Both the position numbers and the translations under genes were made by a program. From Phaeosaccion multiseriatum (Eukaryota; Ochrophyta, other classes), in assembly GCA_965112735.1 (NCBI GenBank), contig OZ218953.1:3472001-3536000 (forward strand): a stretch of DNA of 64,000 nucleotides, read 5' to 3'. Below the pieces are notes generated by a model. It searched no databases. It saw nothing but the letters and a program-made list of their open reading frames with translations, and had not been told where the DNA came from. Numbering within the stretch: position 1 is the first letter of the stretch; every line of letters begins with the position of its first letter. Positions 44,880 to 55,700 of this stretch are shown here, piece after piece.

Positions 44880-46856
44880 GGGGGGGCTGATCCATCAGTA
44901 TCAAAGTACTCTTTCTGCTTGACCTCATTTCGCTCAACAACCCCCCTGCCTCGCTTCTCCCTTCTCTTTCTCCTCCCCTCCTTCCCCCAGGTGCGACTGA
45001 GGCTTCTCTCTACGCTGCACTTTCCGCAAGGCTTCATGGCGACCCTCATTCGTCCTACGAATAGACCCGCATGGTGAGCGCGCGAGTGGGTGCGTGCTTC
45101 CCCTGGCCTCCGGACGAGCAGGGGGGCGACTATTCCGTCGTTTCGCGCAGTGCAAGCCCTCCTTTCTCCTTTCTCAGCCCTTGTCGAGCCGCTGTGACCC
45201 GACAGTCTCCATGTGTGGTCAATAATTGCCCCCCCCCCCCCCACATCCATCTTCCAACTTTCCAAGCAAGCAAGGAACTAACGAAGCCCCTCCTCCCCCC
45301 CTCTCCTCCCCAACGTCCTTCCCTGGCATCCTCCCCGTCCTCCTCCTTCACATGTTCGGCTGTTTCGCCGCAGTTTCGTCGTGCGGTTCGATACGTGTGG
45401 CGAGGAGAAGACGCTGGACCTTTCCGTGCACGAGTTTGAGCTACTGAGAACTCTCCCCCGCGCTATCCTCATTGAGGACGTCCTCCCTCCCAACGGAGGC
45501 ATCGCCGCCTTCCAGTGCCCTCCGCCGCAGTCCGCCCTTCTGCTGGAGGAGCGAACGAAGCGAAGGGCCGGCCCGAGCATCCGGCTGGACAGCGTGTTGC
45601 AGCCCAGGCCGGCCCTTACATCGGACTATACGTACGTGTGCTGTGCGCGCTTCTCTCTGCCCCCCCCCCTCTCTTTCTCTCTCTCACTCTCTCTCTGTGT
45701 GTACGCGTGTACGTACGTGCTTGAAAAGGTATTGCCGAAACATCTCCGCTGTCAATACAGCCCAAATCGTCTGTCTCGTGCCGTGCACCTTCTTTTGAGT
45801 GTCATGCTTCCCCCAAGCCCTTCTTTTGCTTGCCATACTCGCCGCCCTAAGCTCCGCCGCTTGCCTTGTCCACGCACCGTCTCCACCCCCGGGGCGACAG
45901 CGAGAATTGGTTCTACCCGAAGGACTTAAAAGAGGAGCGGGAGCTGCTGGTGCGTGTGTGCGTGTGTGTGCAGATGGGAGCGATGCTTCGCTTCGTTCGT
46001 AGTGCTTTTTACCCTTTGGCTTCCGAGCAGAGTCTTACAACGGGAAGGGAAGTACAGGAATGGCAGCTTGAGGTCGTCTCCGCGGCGGGTGCCGTCTCCC
46101 GGCGGATGGACAAGTATCTCAGCTCTTCCCTGCCAACCAATCTCGCGCCTAGTGTACGCACTCACGCCGCAGAACGGCCTCTGCCTGCCTGCCGGCCTTG
46201 GCTGCCTACGTGCCCATCTGCCTGTCCTACTCCTCTGTCTGCCTCTCATCGTGTGCTCAGGAGAAGAGCAAGGACGAGGAGGCCCTGAAGCTGCGCAATG
46301 AGCTTCTGTCCAAACGGGCGGAGCACAAGGCTCAAATCAAGGTACATTAGTGCGCAGTGTGCGCTTTGAGCTGTCTCGTCGTCCTATCGGGTTTCCGTAT
46401 CGCCCTACTCTTACTCTGAGAGCGGTCTGAGCCTGAGCCTGAGAGCAAAGGGAGATGTGGACTACCATTGACTCTTGTCCCCCGCCCCCCGAGCGGCCAT
46501 TGTAGCACCCCGCCCCTTCATCCTCTCACCCCCCCCCCTTTGCACTGACCTGCCCTGCCCTGCCCTGCCCTGCCCTGCCCTGCGCTACCCTGCTCGGCCC
46601 CGCCCTCTCAGCGGGAGGAGGGTTCGGAGGCTCTGCGGGAGGCCGGCTCCAAGCAGAAGGCGCTCAAGGCCGAGGAAGCGCAGGAGCAGAGGGCCTTCGA
46701 GGAGCAGGTTGGCCGCCAGTCTTTCCTCTTCTGCTGTGGGACTCTCTTGTTGTCTAATCTCTGGACTCTCTGCCTTGACAGGTGCGGTCTTCGCGCGAGC
46801 AAGCAGTGTCCAAGAACGAGGAGCGCAAGCGCATGATTCAGTCGCAGCACCTGTGA
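43771..46856 (+). CDS. MORN-repeat protein with coiled coils
   Basis: Nine exons (43771-43929, 44144-44368, 44512-44799, 44991-45073, 45374-45631, 45901-45949, 46261-46341, 46612-46707, 46782-46856) give 437 aa. The N-terminal 115 residues are a charged helix rich in Glu, Lys and Arg (EEEERRKKWQEAELVRKRQA). Exon 3 encodes two to three MORN repeats: YVGEFKQLGDAWIPHGHGEY, YEGGFCNGKMHGKGEM and WVGGFDNDSLHGYGV. A globular stretch follows (LPRAILIEDVLPPNG), then a second charged coiled coil to the end. MORN proteins often link membranes to cytoskeleton, or act in flagella; no catalytic domain is visible. I cannot assign an orthologue. Small exons (49, 75-96 bp) at the 3' end encode heptad-rich segments. 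Confidence 0.82.
44840..44887. repeat. (GA)n run followed by a G tract in intron 3 of the MORN gene
   Basis: GA repeat of about 14 units followed directly by about 19 G, 40 bp after the GTGCGT donor. Confidence 0.9.
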
Positions 46857-47249
46857 GCAGCGCCTGTGAGCAGCGAGCGTGAGTCGGACTGGGTCGGGCT
46901 GTGACTGATTGACTGATTGACTGTGACGCACACCGCCCCAGCAGCCTCGCCCTCGCCTCCGTGCAGTGTGCGCGTGTGCGGGCCTCGCTGAGACCCCGCT
47001 GCGGGGAAGCTCGTTAGTGGGAAGCTGTAAGCCATGAGCTTGCTACCCCGAACAGACCAAGAGCGCCGCGCCACTGTGGGGTCGCTCACTCTCTTTCTCG
47101 TCCAGACGGGTGACTTTCGCCGAGTGAGGCGATCGCCATCTAGAGCTCCAGAGCATCCCCGAGGGGCTTCGGCTCGTCGCAGCGACGAAGCGAGGAAGAG
47201 GGAAGCGCGGCAACGGCCGAGCCGAGGGAGGGCCGAGAGAGAGTGGACC

Positions 47250-47289
<40 letters not shown>

Positions 47290-47360
47290 CGAGAGAGCAG
47301 AGCGAGCGCCGAGAGAAGAGCCGACGGAGATCCCTGAGGGGCGCTGGCGGCGAGAGCATG

Positions 47361-47631
47361 ACCTCGCCTGGCGTCGGCTCCAGGCGAGGTTTCTCTGGCC
47401 CCCGATAAGCAGAAGCCAGAGGCGGCCTGCGGCCGAAAGCAAGAAGCCAGGGGCTGGGCGTGCGGCTTCAGAAGCCAGCAGGACAGTAGCGAGCCCCCCC
47501 CCCCCCTTTAATTTGTTTTTTCTCCCAGCCTGAGAAGCCAGAAGCCAGACCGTCTGGCCTGAGAAGCCCGAAGCCAGGAGGGGGCTACGGCCCAGAAGCC
47601 AGGAGCCAGAGAAACCTCGCCTGGAGCCGAC
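47361..47631. repeat. foldback element: 27-bp inverted arms, inner palindromes, repeated AGAAGCCAG
   Basis: Arms 47373-47399 (starts GTCGGCTCCAGG) and 47605-47631 (ends CCTGGAGCCGAC) are perfect reverse complements. The left arm overlaps a hairpin formed by CCTCGCCTGG (47362-47371) and CCAGGCGAGG (47380-47389). The 205-bp interior holds at least six copies of AGAAGCCAG or close variants (around 47409, 47442, 47469, 47533, 47562 and 47593) and a C run. It lies in the gene-poor interval after the MORN gene and resembles a non-autonomous foldback element. Confidence 0.7.
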
Positions 47632-47639
47632 TGGCGACG

Positions 47640-49071
47640 GCGATCGGGTATTGCTCCAACGACGAGGTGGAGGGCTTGTATGCCATTCGGGCGGCAGAGA
47701 CAGCGAGACAGAGCGCAAATCAAACGGGGGTGGAAACTTCTCATTTTGTGCAAGGCAGCCGATTGGCCAGCCTATGCAGGCGCGTGAGGTGGATATGGCG
47801 ATGTCTCTGGAGGCAAGTAAGTCCCTACCCTACCGGCATTCGAGCACTCAATCTGCCTCCTTTGCGACAAATCCACTTTTCTTCCATCCAAGCAAGAAGT
47901 CTGGTGAGTCTCCAATGCGACCACATTTCACCACTCTACATCCGGGGCCTGATGTTCCTGATCAACAAGTGTCCAAGGCCCGTCTCACTCCCAGAGCCTG
48001 CTTGCCGCTTGCTCGGCGGCTGTCGCTCGCCTCAAACCTTCCTCTAGTAGTGGCTCAGGTGCTCACCGGCGCGGCAGCACTTGCACACCCAGGGGTCGGA
48101 GCCTCACCAGCGGATGTGCCATGGTAACCCCTCCAATCCTCCCAAGAGCGCGTGGCAGTGGCAGCGTGGTAGGCGCTCCATATCGTCAGCTCACAGACCG
48201 TGGACCCTGTCAGGTTGGCACAAGCTGCCCCACGGCACGGAGTCTCATTCACTCGGGTGCTGTGGCCTGTGGCCTACGACGGGGCGGCGTCGCGAGCCGT
48301 AAGCTGGCTGGCGACTCAAGCTCAGTCATTTGCTTCTGGCGGTGGTGGCCCTTAGTTACGAGTCCACGTGTCCAATCCTGCGCCACTTCGCAAGAGCGAT
48401 GGAGAGAATGAAGGAGTTGCCCATAGAAGGCGGCGGTGTGCACTTTGCTCATCTCCTGCCTTACACCTTACAGCAGCTCATTCAGGAGAGGGAAGCAGTA
48501 CTCGTCATCACCATCAGCGGGAGCTGAGGAGAGAGGACGAGAACCATAGATTGCAGAGCGGAGCGAAACACACACATGAGGCCATTAGCTTCGAAGTAGG
48601 TCGCGCGACCCGAACACCAACCACATTTTCCCTCATCAATACATCTTTAGTCTCGTCAAGCCATGGAGATCGAATTCCCGGCAGTTCCGATAGAGCTAAT
48701 ATATCTTCAGTCATTGGGAACGAGGCAGACCTCCCCTCCCCTTTCATAAATGAAACCTGGACGCCATACTTTACTCGCCTCGTTTGGTAGGAGGAAATCC
48801 TGGTGGGGCAGCTGTCCTCCTTCTCCACTCATCGGCAGAGGGAAGCAAGGGATTCTTATTATCGACCACCACGCACCAAAGGCGGCCCTCTGGATTCGAC
48901 TGTGTAAATCACAGATGCCGGAGCCAGTTTCAGTGCCAGTTCTCCCACGAAACGCCACTTCCTATCTGATCCCTATCTCCTCTCCTCCCTCCTCCGACTG
49001 CTCCACTAAGTTCCACTCTTAGGCGCAGCTGAATGACAGGGGGAACTTAACGCCCGGTTCGGGAGAGCGGC
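47640..49071. other. gene-poor interval with donor-like sites, no recognised gene
   Basis: A plus-strand frame is open from 47651 to 48127 but shows no recognisable motif. Two strong donor-like sequences occur (GTAAGTCCC at 47818, GTGAGTCTC at 47903), and GGTCGCGCGACC near 48599 is a perfect palindrome. Composition is less GC-biased and less repeat-rich than the flanking genes. It could be a decayed element, a long noncoding transcript, or the 5' exons and promoter of the next gene. Confidence 0.3.
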
Positions 49072-52000
49072 ATGGGGCCAGCGCAAGAACAGAGCCGTAC
49101 GGCGGGGCTGGAGGAAGCCAACGTCGCCGAAATCGTAAGTGGCTCGCTTTCGCTTGACAAGCAGCCAGGCACTGCTCCTGACGTTGACATGATGTATCTT
49201 CTCCTCTCCCAGGCTTCGAAAGACGCTCTGAGTGCAGTTCTGGACGGCGTGGAGGTGCATGTGACGAACACGATTCTGCAGCCTCTGTACGTACCCTTCG
49301 CCGCGAGATGCGCGGTGGAGGAGCTGCAGCTCGTATTGAGCTTTGCTGACGTCTCCAGAGACGATGGTATCATCAACGGCAAAGCAGGGCAGCCAAAGAG
49401 GCAGGAGCCAAAGAGGCAGGAGCCACAGAGCCGGGTCTTGCCAATTCACCCCCAACACAAAAAGTGTGTTCTGCCGTGCGGCCCAGTGGCAGTAAGGGAG
49501 CTGGTGGGGGGGCAGCGGCGCGCGGGGACGGAGGAGCGACAAGGGGAAGAGATGCGGATGTCAGATTCAAGGGACGAGCGGGAGGGGGTGGGAATAGAGA
49601 GCGCAGAGGATGAGGAGGATGCGGGCTTGCAGGAGCCTTTGCCTTGTCCAATTGACCGCTGGGCCAGAGGTGTGGTGTCGAGTCGCAGCAAGCATAGCGC
49701 TTTTGAATCCGATGGAGACAGTTTCAATTGGAGGGGCGGATCAGGAAGCGGACCGCGACGCCCCCCCAGTGAGACGAGCCAGCAGTCCAAGCGCAGCTAC
49801 CTCTCCCAGTCGAGGATGGGTAGGGCATCGGGCATCAGGAGGAAGCAGCAGCAGCAGCAGCAGCAGCTCCAGATAGATTCATGGGAGGTGTTCCCCATCG
49901 CCGGTGAAGAGGGCGACGAAGCAAGCGTGGAGAGCGACTCAGTGGCCGAGCTCAGGCAACTCACCCTCTACGGGAACAAGAGACGAAGGGGGGGGGGCAA
50001 GGGCGACGGCAGCAAGGCCGGAGGCCGGAAGGAGGGGGGCGCGGCGGGAGGAGGAGGTGGGGAGAGGGAGGGGGAGGGAGACAGGGAGGGGGAGGACTCG
50101 CGCATGAGCAGCGAGGACGCGGGGAAGATGGAGGAGCTCACCCTTCGCCTCAACGTAAGTGGTGACGTACAGGCCTGCAAGGGGGATGGATTGTGGGGCG
50201 TGAGGTTGGCTGTGTTGGGTGTAAGGCGCTTGGAAGAGATGGGGGCAGTTGTCGCCAGTTGGGGTCGAGATATATGGGCTCCCTCAGGACTATACCAGTT
50301 TAAGCTATCTCCTTGGTAGCGCGATATACTAAGCCCCAAGGGAAGCGCATCCAGCCAAAGGGCGTTCCCCCAACGAGCCCACCCCCCACCCACCCACGCA
50401 CATGCACACACACGCATACCCCCACACACCAACACGTAGGAGGCCAAGGAGCAGCGCAAAGAGTGGACCCTCGACAAGGACGGGGAGCTCGTGGTCATCA
50501 TGCGCGAAGACGGAGACCGCCTCGCCAACACAAACGTGTTGGCGTCCTTCCAGCTCAAAGAAGGGGAGGATGGCGGCAGCGGCAGCGGCAGCGGCAATGG
50601 CAGAGAGCGGCATACCCTCACGAGTATCAGCCGTAAAGGCAGCAAGCCGGGCACCGTGCGTCTTCTCGAGGCGACTGTCTTGGCGTACGCAGACGAAGAC
50701 CCCAAGCACAACAAGAAGGGAGGCACTAAAGGCACTAGCGCAAGCGGCGCGGGTCAGCGCAGGGGCTCCAGAAGCAGCACTGCGCCAGGAAGTAGCGGCA
50801 GGAAGAGTAGCAGCAGCAGGAGGAGGAGCAGCAGCAGCAGGAGGAGGACGCACGTATGGTTGCGTGGGAAGGCAGGGGCGAACGCGGGCTTTACGTTGGA
50901 GCCCTCCCTGCAGCCGCCGCTCGCCACTGCCATGGGGGCGGCACTGAGGGCCGGCGTTACGCTCATCACGGATGACGGGGCAGGGGATGGGGAGAGCGTA
51001 GTGTCAGGACCGGGGTGGCCAGAGGACCCGCTGAGGCTCAGCATGCAAGCCTATCGCACACGCAAGGAACAGGCTGACGGACTCACGGGAGGGGGCGACA
51101 CACACTCTCTTATGAGTCTGGACGTGGACATGGCGTCGCTGGGGGGTAGGGGCTCCATCCCGGGGAGCAGTGTGTCCATCAAGTCGGCGCAGGTCAGTCA
51201 GTCAGTAAGTCAGTAAGTCACTCAGTAAGTCAGTCAGTGAGTGAGTGAGTCAGTCAGTCAGTCAGTCAGTCAGTCAGTCAGTCAGTGAGTCAGTCAGTCA
51301 ATCACTCAGTCAGTGAGTAAGTGGGATCGTCAGGCAGGGCACGTGTCAATCAACTGAGACTGAAACTGAAACTCCCTCCCGCCCTCCCTCCCTCCCTCCC
51401 TCCCACAACAGACGGCTCCCTCGGAGCTCTTGCATCGACTCTCCTCAGCCAGCAACACTTCTCATCGTCCGTCTCAGCAATCCAGTGGCGGCCTGGGCTT
51501 CGGTCACTTACCGAACAGTGCGGCCTCGAGCATGAGTGACCATGACCCCTTCAAGGGAGCGCGTTACGAGTATTCGAATGATTACTCTCTCGGTGGCCAC
51601 TCCTCACTCGGGCCGGAGTCCCCAACCGACAGCCTCGCCCTCACCGATCGTTCACCCTTGGGTCGGACAGGGGGGACAGCGTCGCCGCTTACCCAAACCA
51701 CCCCCGGGGGCGGCGGCGGCACAGGGGGGGGGGAGTGGGAGGAAGGGGTCGGAGTGGAGGCGGGGAGGAGCGGCGGGAGAGGGGGAGGAGGAGAGGGGGC
51801 GATCCTAAGTAGCAGCAGTCCTTTCAACGATCCTGCCTACGATCCGCACATGGAGTTGCTGAAGGACCCGCAATGGGGCTCTGCGAACTCGGGAGGGGGG
51901 GGGGGGGGCAATCACAAGGGGGCGGATTCGGGGACGGCGGCGGCAGTAGGAGCAGCAGCAGCAGGACTGCCGCATGCTCGAGTGGGCGGCAAAGAGCAGG

Positions 52001-52320
52001 GAGGGAGGGCGCGCAATGCCCGAGACAGGAGCCCGCCTCGGGCGGCGCAGGCGGCAGGAGGAGGAGGAGGAGGAGGAGGAGGGGCGGACGGCACTAATGT
52101 GAGCCTCGAGGAGAGCGTGAAGCGTGCACACGAGCATCTGCAGCAGCACACCCTGAAGCGGGAACTGCCGCACGGAAGCGCCACCGCGGGGGCGGGAAGG
52201 ACGGGTGGAGGGGCGGGGGGAGGGGCGGCAGGAGGCGGAGGGGGAGGCGAAGGGGGCAGGCGTATACCCAGGCGCCCCCCCCGAGAGCCCCCACGCTTGC
52301 CTCCAATCGCTTCACAGTAG
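49072..52320 (+). CDS. unknown low-complexity protein
   Basis: Four exons (49072-49134, 49213-50154, 50440-51192, 51412-52320) give 888 aa. The first intron (49135-49212) is exactly 78 bp and open in frame, so a retained form would add 26 residues. Only two parts look folded: an N-terminal block around ASKDALSAVLDGVEVHVTNT and PFAARCAVEELQLVLSFADV, and EAKEQRKEWTLDKDGELVVI in exon 3, an amphipathic segment. The rest is Gly, Ser, Arg and Gln-rich and probably disordered, with short basic clusters. I do not recognise the family. It ends convergent with the 1408-aa gene. Confidence 0.6.
51193..51325 (+). repeat. GTCA/GTAA/GTGA tetranucleotide tract at an intron start
   Basis: The intron after 51192 begins with the donor GTCAGT and continues as more than 25 further GTCAGT/GTAAGT/GTGAGT-like units. 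Confidence 0.85.
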
Positions 52321-52795
52321 GTCACTAGCAGCGGGTTGGTTACTCGGCAGTCTCGATTTTAGGAAAGAAAAATGCATACAGTAATGCATACAGTAGGGGT
52401 CACAATGTATAACACGACGCATGAACAGGCCACTTGTGCTTCTGTTCGCGCATGAGCTCATCAAGTGGGGACTTGATCCACCCCACATCTCATCGGGCTT
52501 CCACTCGCGCCCTGCCGTGTTGTCTGTGCCTGCCTGCCTGCCCATATGCCTGCCTGCCCATTGCCAAATCTTCACAACCGTCACCACCCCAGTCCTTCAC
52601 CCACTCGATAGTAGGGTGGAAGGGGAGATGCCTCCTGCCCGTTATCGCCCGCACCCGCCCATCACGACGAGAGCACCAAGACATGATAAGAGCTGCTGCT
52701 GCTGCTCCTGCTACTGTATCACCAACTGCTACTGCTGCCACAGGTCTCCTTGTGGCAGCCGCAGTAAGTGGCCAAGTAACCGTAGCTCTCCCCCC
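52321..52795. other. intergenic between convergent genes
   Basis: ATGCATACAGTA occurs twice in tandem near 52371-52394. Otherwise I see no gene or clear signal; CTGCCTGC runs lie near 52530-52560. Confidence 0.4.
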
Positions 52796-55700
52796 TTACC
52801 TCCAGCCGGGCTTGAGGCCACCCCCCCACTCCCCCTCCCCCCTTGCTCCTACTCCCGCTCGCTCCCTCTCTTGCTTGATGGCCGCATACCCTCGAGCCGA
52901 GCGAGACACAAAGGCCGGTGCCCCTTTAAGCGTCACCGGGTTGAAGGTACACCCCTGCATCTCCCTCTGCCTGTCCGCCAGAGCCCCCTGTGCCGCCCGT
53001 TTGTCCCTCTGCCTCTTGCTCTGCTGCAGCCTGGCCATGAGTGTGTGCGGCTCACTCACCACCCGCAGCTTGGAGCGGATCCCCTCAGGGGCCCATTGCG
53101 TGCCCGTAGTGGCCAGAGTGGGGCGGAAGGAGGCCCGCTCATCTTGGAAGCGGTAGTGCGCCGTCTCTCTGAGCCTCTGAGAGGAAGAAGGAGAATAGGT
53201 CGCCCCTTGCTGCCCGCCCCATCCGCTGCCATCCCCCCCCCCCGATCCCAACCGACTGGCCACCCGCCTGAACTCCGTCATCTCCTGCCTCCGTCTGCGC
53301 CTCACAGTGTCCCCTATGGACAGCTCCCCCGTGGTCCGCTTCCGAGTAGACACCATGTATCGGCCGACGCTACTGCTGGCACTGGCCCCCACGCTGCCCC
53401 CCAAGCTGCTGCCATTGGTGCTACTGTTGCAGCTGGCGACGCCCCCACTCCCACCCCTCCAGTTACACGTGGCGGGTTGGAAGGTGCAGCCCTTGAGCTC
53501 CTCCTCTTGCTTGGCGGTCATCGCCCTCCTGCCCCTCACCGCCCTGCGTGCAGACGTGGCCTTGACTCTCTCTAGGAAGGGCATGTTGAGGTGTGCTGAG
53601 GAGGCAGCCCCCCCACCCCGGCGGGCCAGCGCCTTCTCTCGGCGCTTCATGTGGGGTGTCATCTCTGGTTTGAACAGCGGCGTGGCTGTGGCCTGGAGCT
53701 GCTGCAAGCGCTGCTCCTTGCGAATCTCGCTCTGCGCCTGGCGATGCAGGAAGTTGCGCAGGCTGAAACCGCCGCCGCCGGAAGACCCCAGGGTACCGCC
53801 GCCACTTGCACTTCGCCGCCGAGTGAACGTCGTTGTTGCAGGCCTACCGTAGCCTCCACCTCGACTCCGATCTTGCTGCTGCTGCTGCTGCTGCTGTTGG
53901 TAGGACTGGTGCTGCTGGTGCTGCTGCTGGTGCTGCTGCTCCTGCTGTTGGTGATGCCATGGGACTCGTCGGGCCCCGGGGGGGGCAGAGGAGGGTCTCC
54001 GAGGGGGGGCGTCACGATGGCCCGCCCCCCTGCCGCCGCTGCCACTGCTGCTGCGATGCATACCCTGAGGCGCACTGGCGTGGCTGAGGCAGTCATCTTG
54101 CGTGTAGCGCGGACAAGTAGGCTCCTCCCGGCAGGACAGGGGTGAGAAGGACCCCTCCTGCTCCTCCTCCCCCCACTCCCCCTCCTCCTGCCACCCCCCC
54201 TCCTCCCACTCGCCTTGTCCCTCCTGCCCCTCCCCCTCCCCCTCCCCGTACTGAGGCTGAGAATGATGATACTCGCCGCCTCTGCGCGGCCCCGTCGCGA
54301 GGAAGCTGTTGACATGCATCACTGCTACGCCCTCCTGAGAGGCCTCGCCGCACCCGTGCTGAGGATACCCGTGCCCGCCATACCTATCTTGGCGGTGGTG
54401 GTGGTGGTGGTGGTGGTGCTGGGGCTGGTGTTGGAACGCTGTGACAGGCGGAGGCGCATCAAAGCACTCGTTCACGGGCGCCCGCGGGAAGCCCCCTCCC
54501 TGTTCCTGGTCCGCCCAGTCCGCGTGATCGGCCCCCTCCTCCCCCCCTTGCCCTCCTCCCTCCCATCCCCGCCCTCCTCCTTCCCCCCATTCCCCTCCTC
54601 CTCTTCTTCCTCCTCCTCCCCCCCCCCCCCCTCCTTCTCCTCCTGCTGCTGCTGCTGCTGTACGGCCCGGGCTCAGACACGCCGCCCTCTTGGTGAGGCG
54701 TGACGTCACATCTTCCTGCAGATACAGCGCCGCCGTCGCCATGCCTCGCCCCAGGGGGTTGGTCACAGGATGGAAGGTCAGCTGCGGATCGTCGGGGGGC
54801 TCATAGCCCCCTTCTCGACATCGATATCGGCCTCTATATTCGTCCCTGTACCGAGGCCGCACGTCCCTCGGGCGCACTCCCGTGCCGCTGAGCGTCAGTC
54901 CCAGCGTGGCCATGCCGGGCATGGAGGGTTGGAAAGTGCACTCTTCGTCCTCGTCGGACGCGTCACCGGACCCCCCCTGCTGTAACACACACTGCCCACC
55001 GCCGTCTTCTTCCCCACCCATCTGCCCCCCCTGCATGCCCAGCCAGCCGTCTCTCCTCGACGGGTCCGTCTGTGCGCCCCTGCGAAGCCTAGAGCGGCGC
55101 CTCTGTTTGTCCCACTCAGCCTTATTCGCCTCCCGCTGCCACGCCCCGCTCGCGTATAGCCTCTCCGATGCCGACATCCTCACGTCCTTTACATCCCTTC
55201 CTCCGCCATCTGCATCTCCGCTGCTACCACTGACCCTGCGCCGACGGTGACCACTCTGGGCCCCCCCCCCGCCGCCCCGGCCGCCGCCGGAGTAGGTGGT
55301 AGGTTGAAAGGTGCAGTTCGCCATCTCCTTGTAGAGCTTAATCTTCCTCTCCTGCTCCAACACCGCATCCACGCGCCTGCGCCTCTCCTGCCCGCGCTCG
55401 TACATGTCCATCGCGCCTCCCTCCGCCTCCGCCTGCATCTCCATCTCCGTCTCTGTATGGGTATGCATTCCCATCTCACTCTCCTCAAACCCGTCGAAAC
55501 TACCGTCTGTACCTTCCGTACCTTCTGCTGCCATCGCTCCCCCACCCCTCGCGTCCTCCTCTTCCTCATACTCCTCCTGCTGCTGCTGCTGCTGCCTCTG
55601 CCTATGGAGCAATGCCTGCATGGACTCATAACTTCGCATCCCGGGAAGGTCGGGCTGGAAGCTGTGGCACGTCTTCCCGCCCCCGCCCCCAGCAGGGTAA

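Noticed and set aside
52421-53575. 384-codon plus-strand frame
   Set aside because: It overlaps the 3' end of the 1408-aa minus-strand gene and gives Pro/Leu/Arg-rich sequence with no motif; the minus strand has the F-x-P motifs in order.
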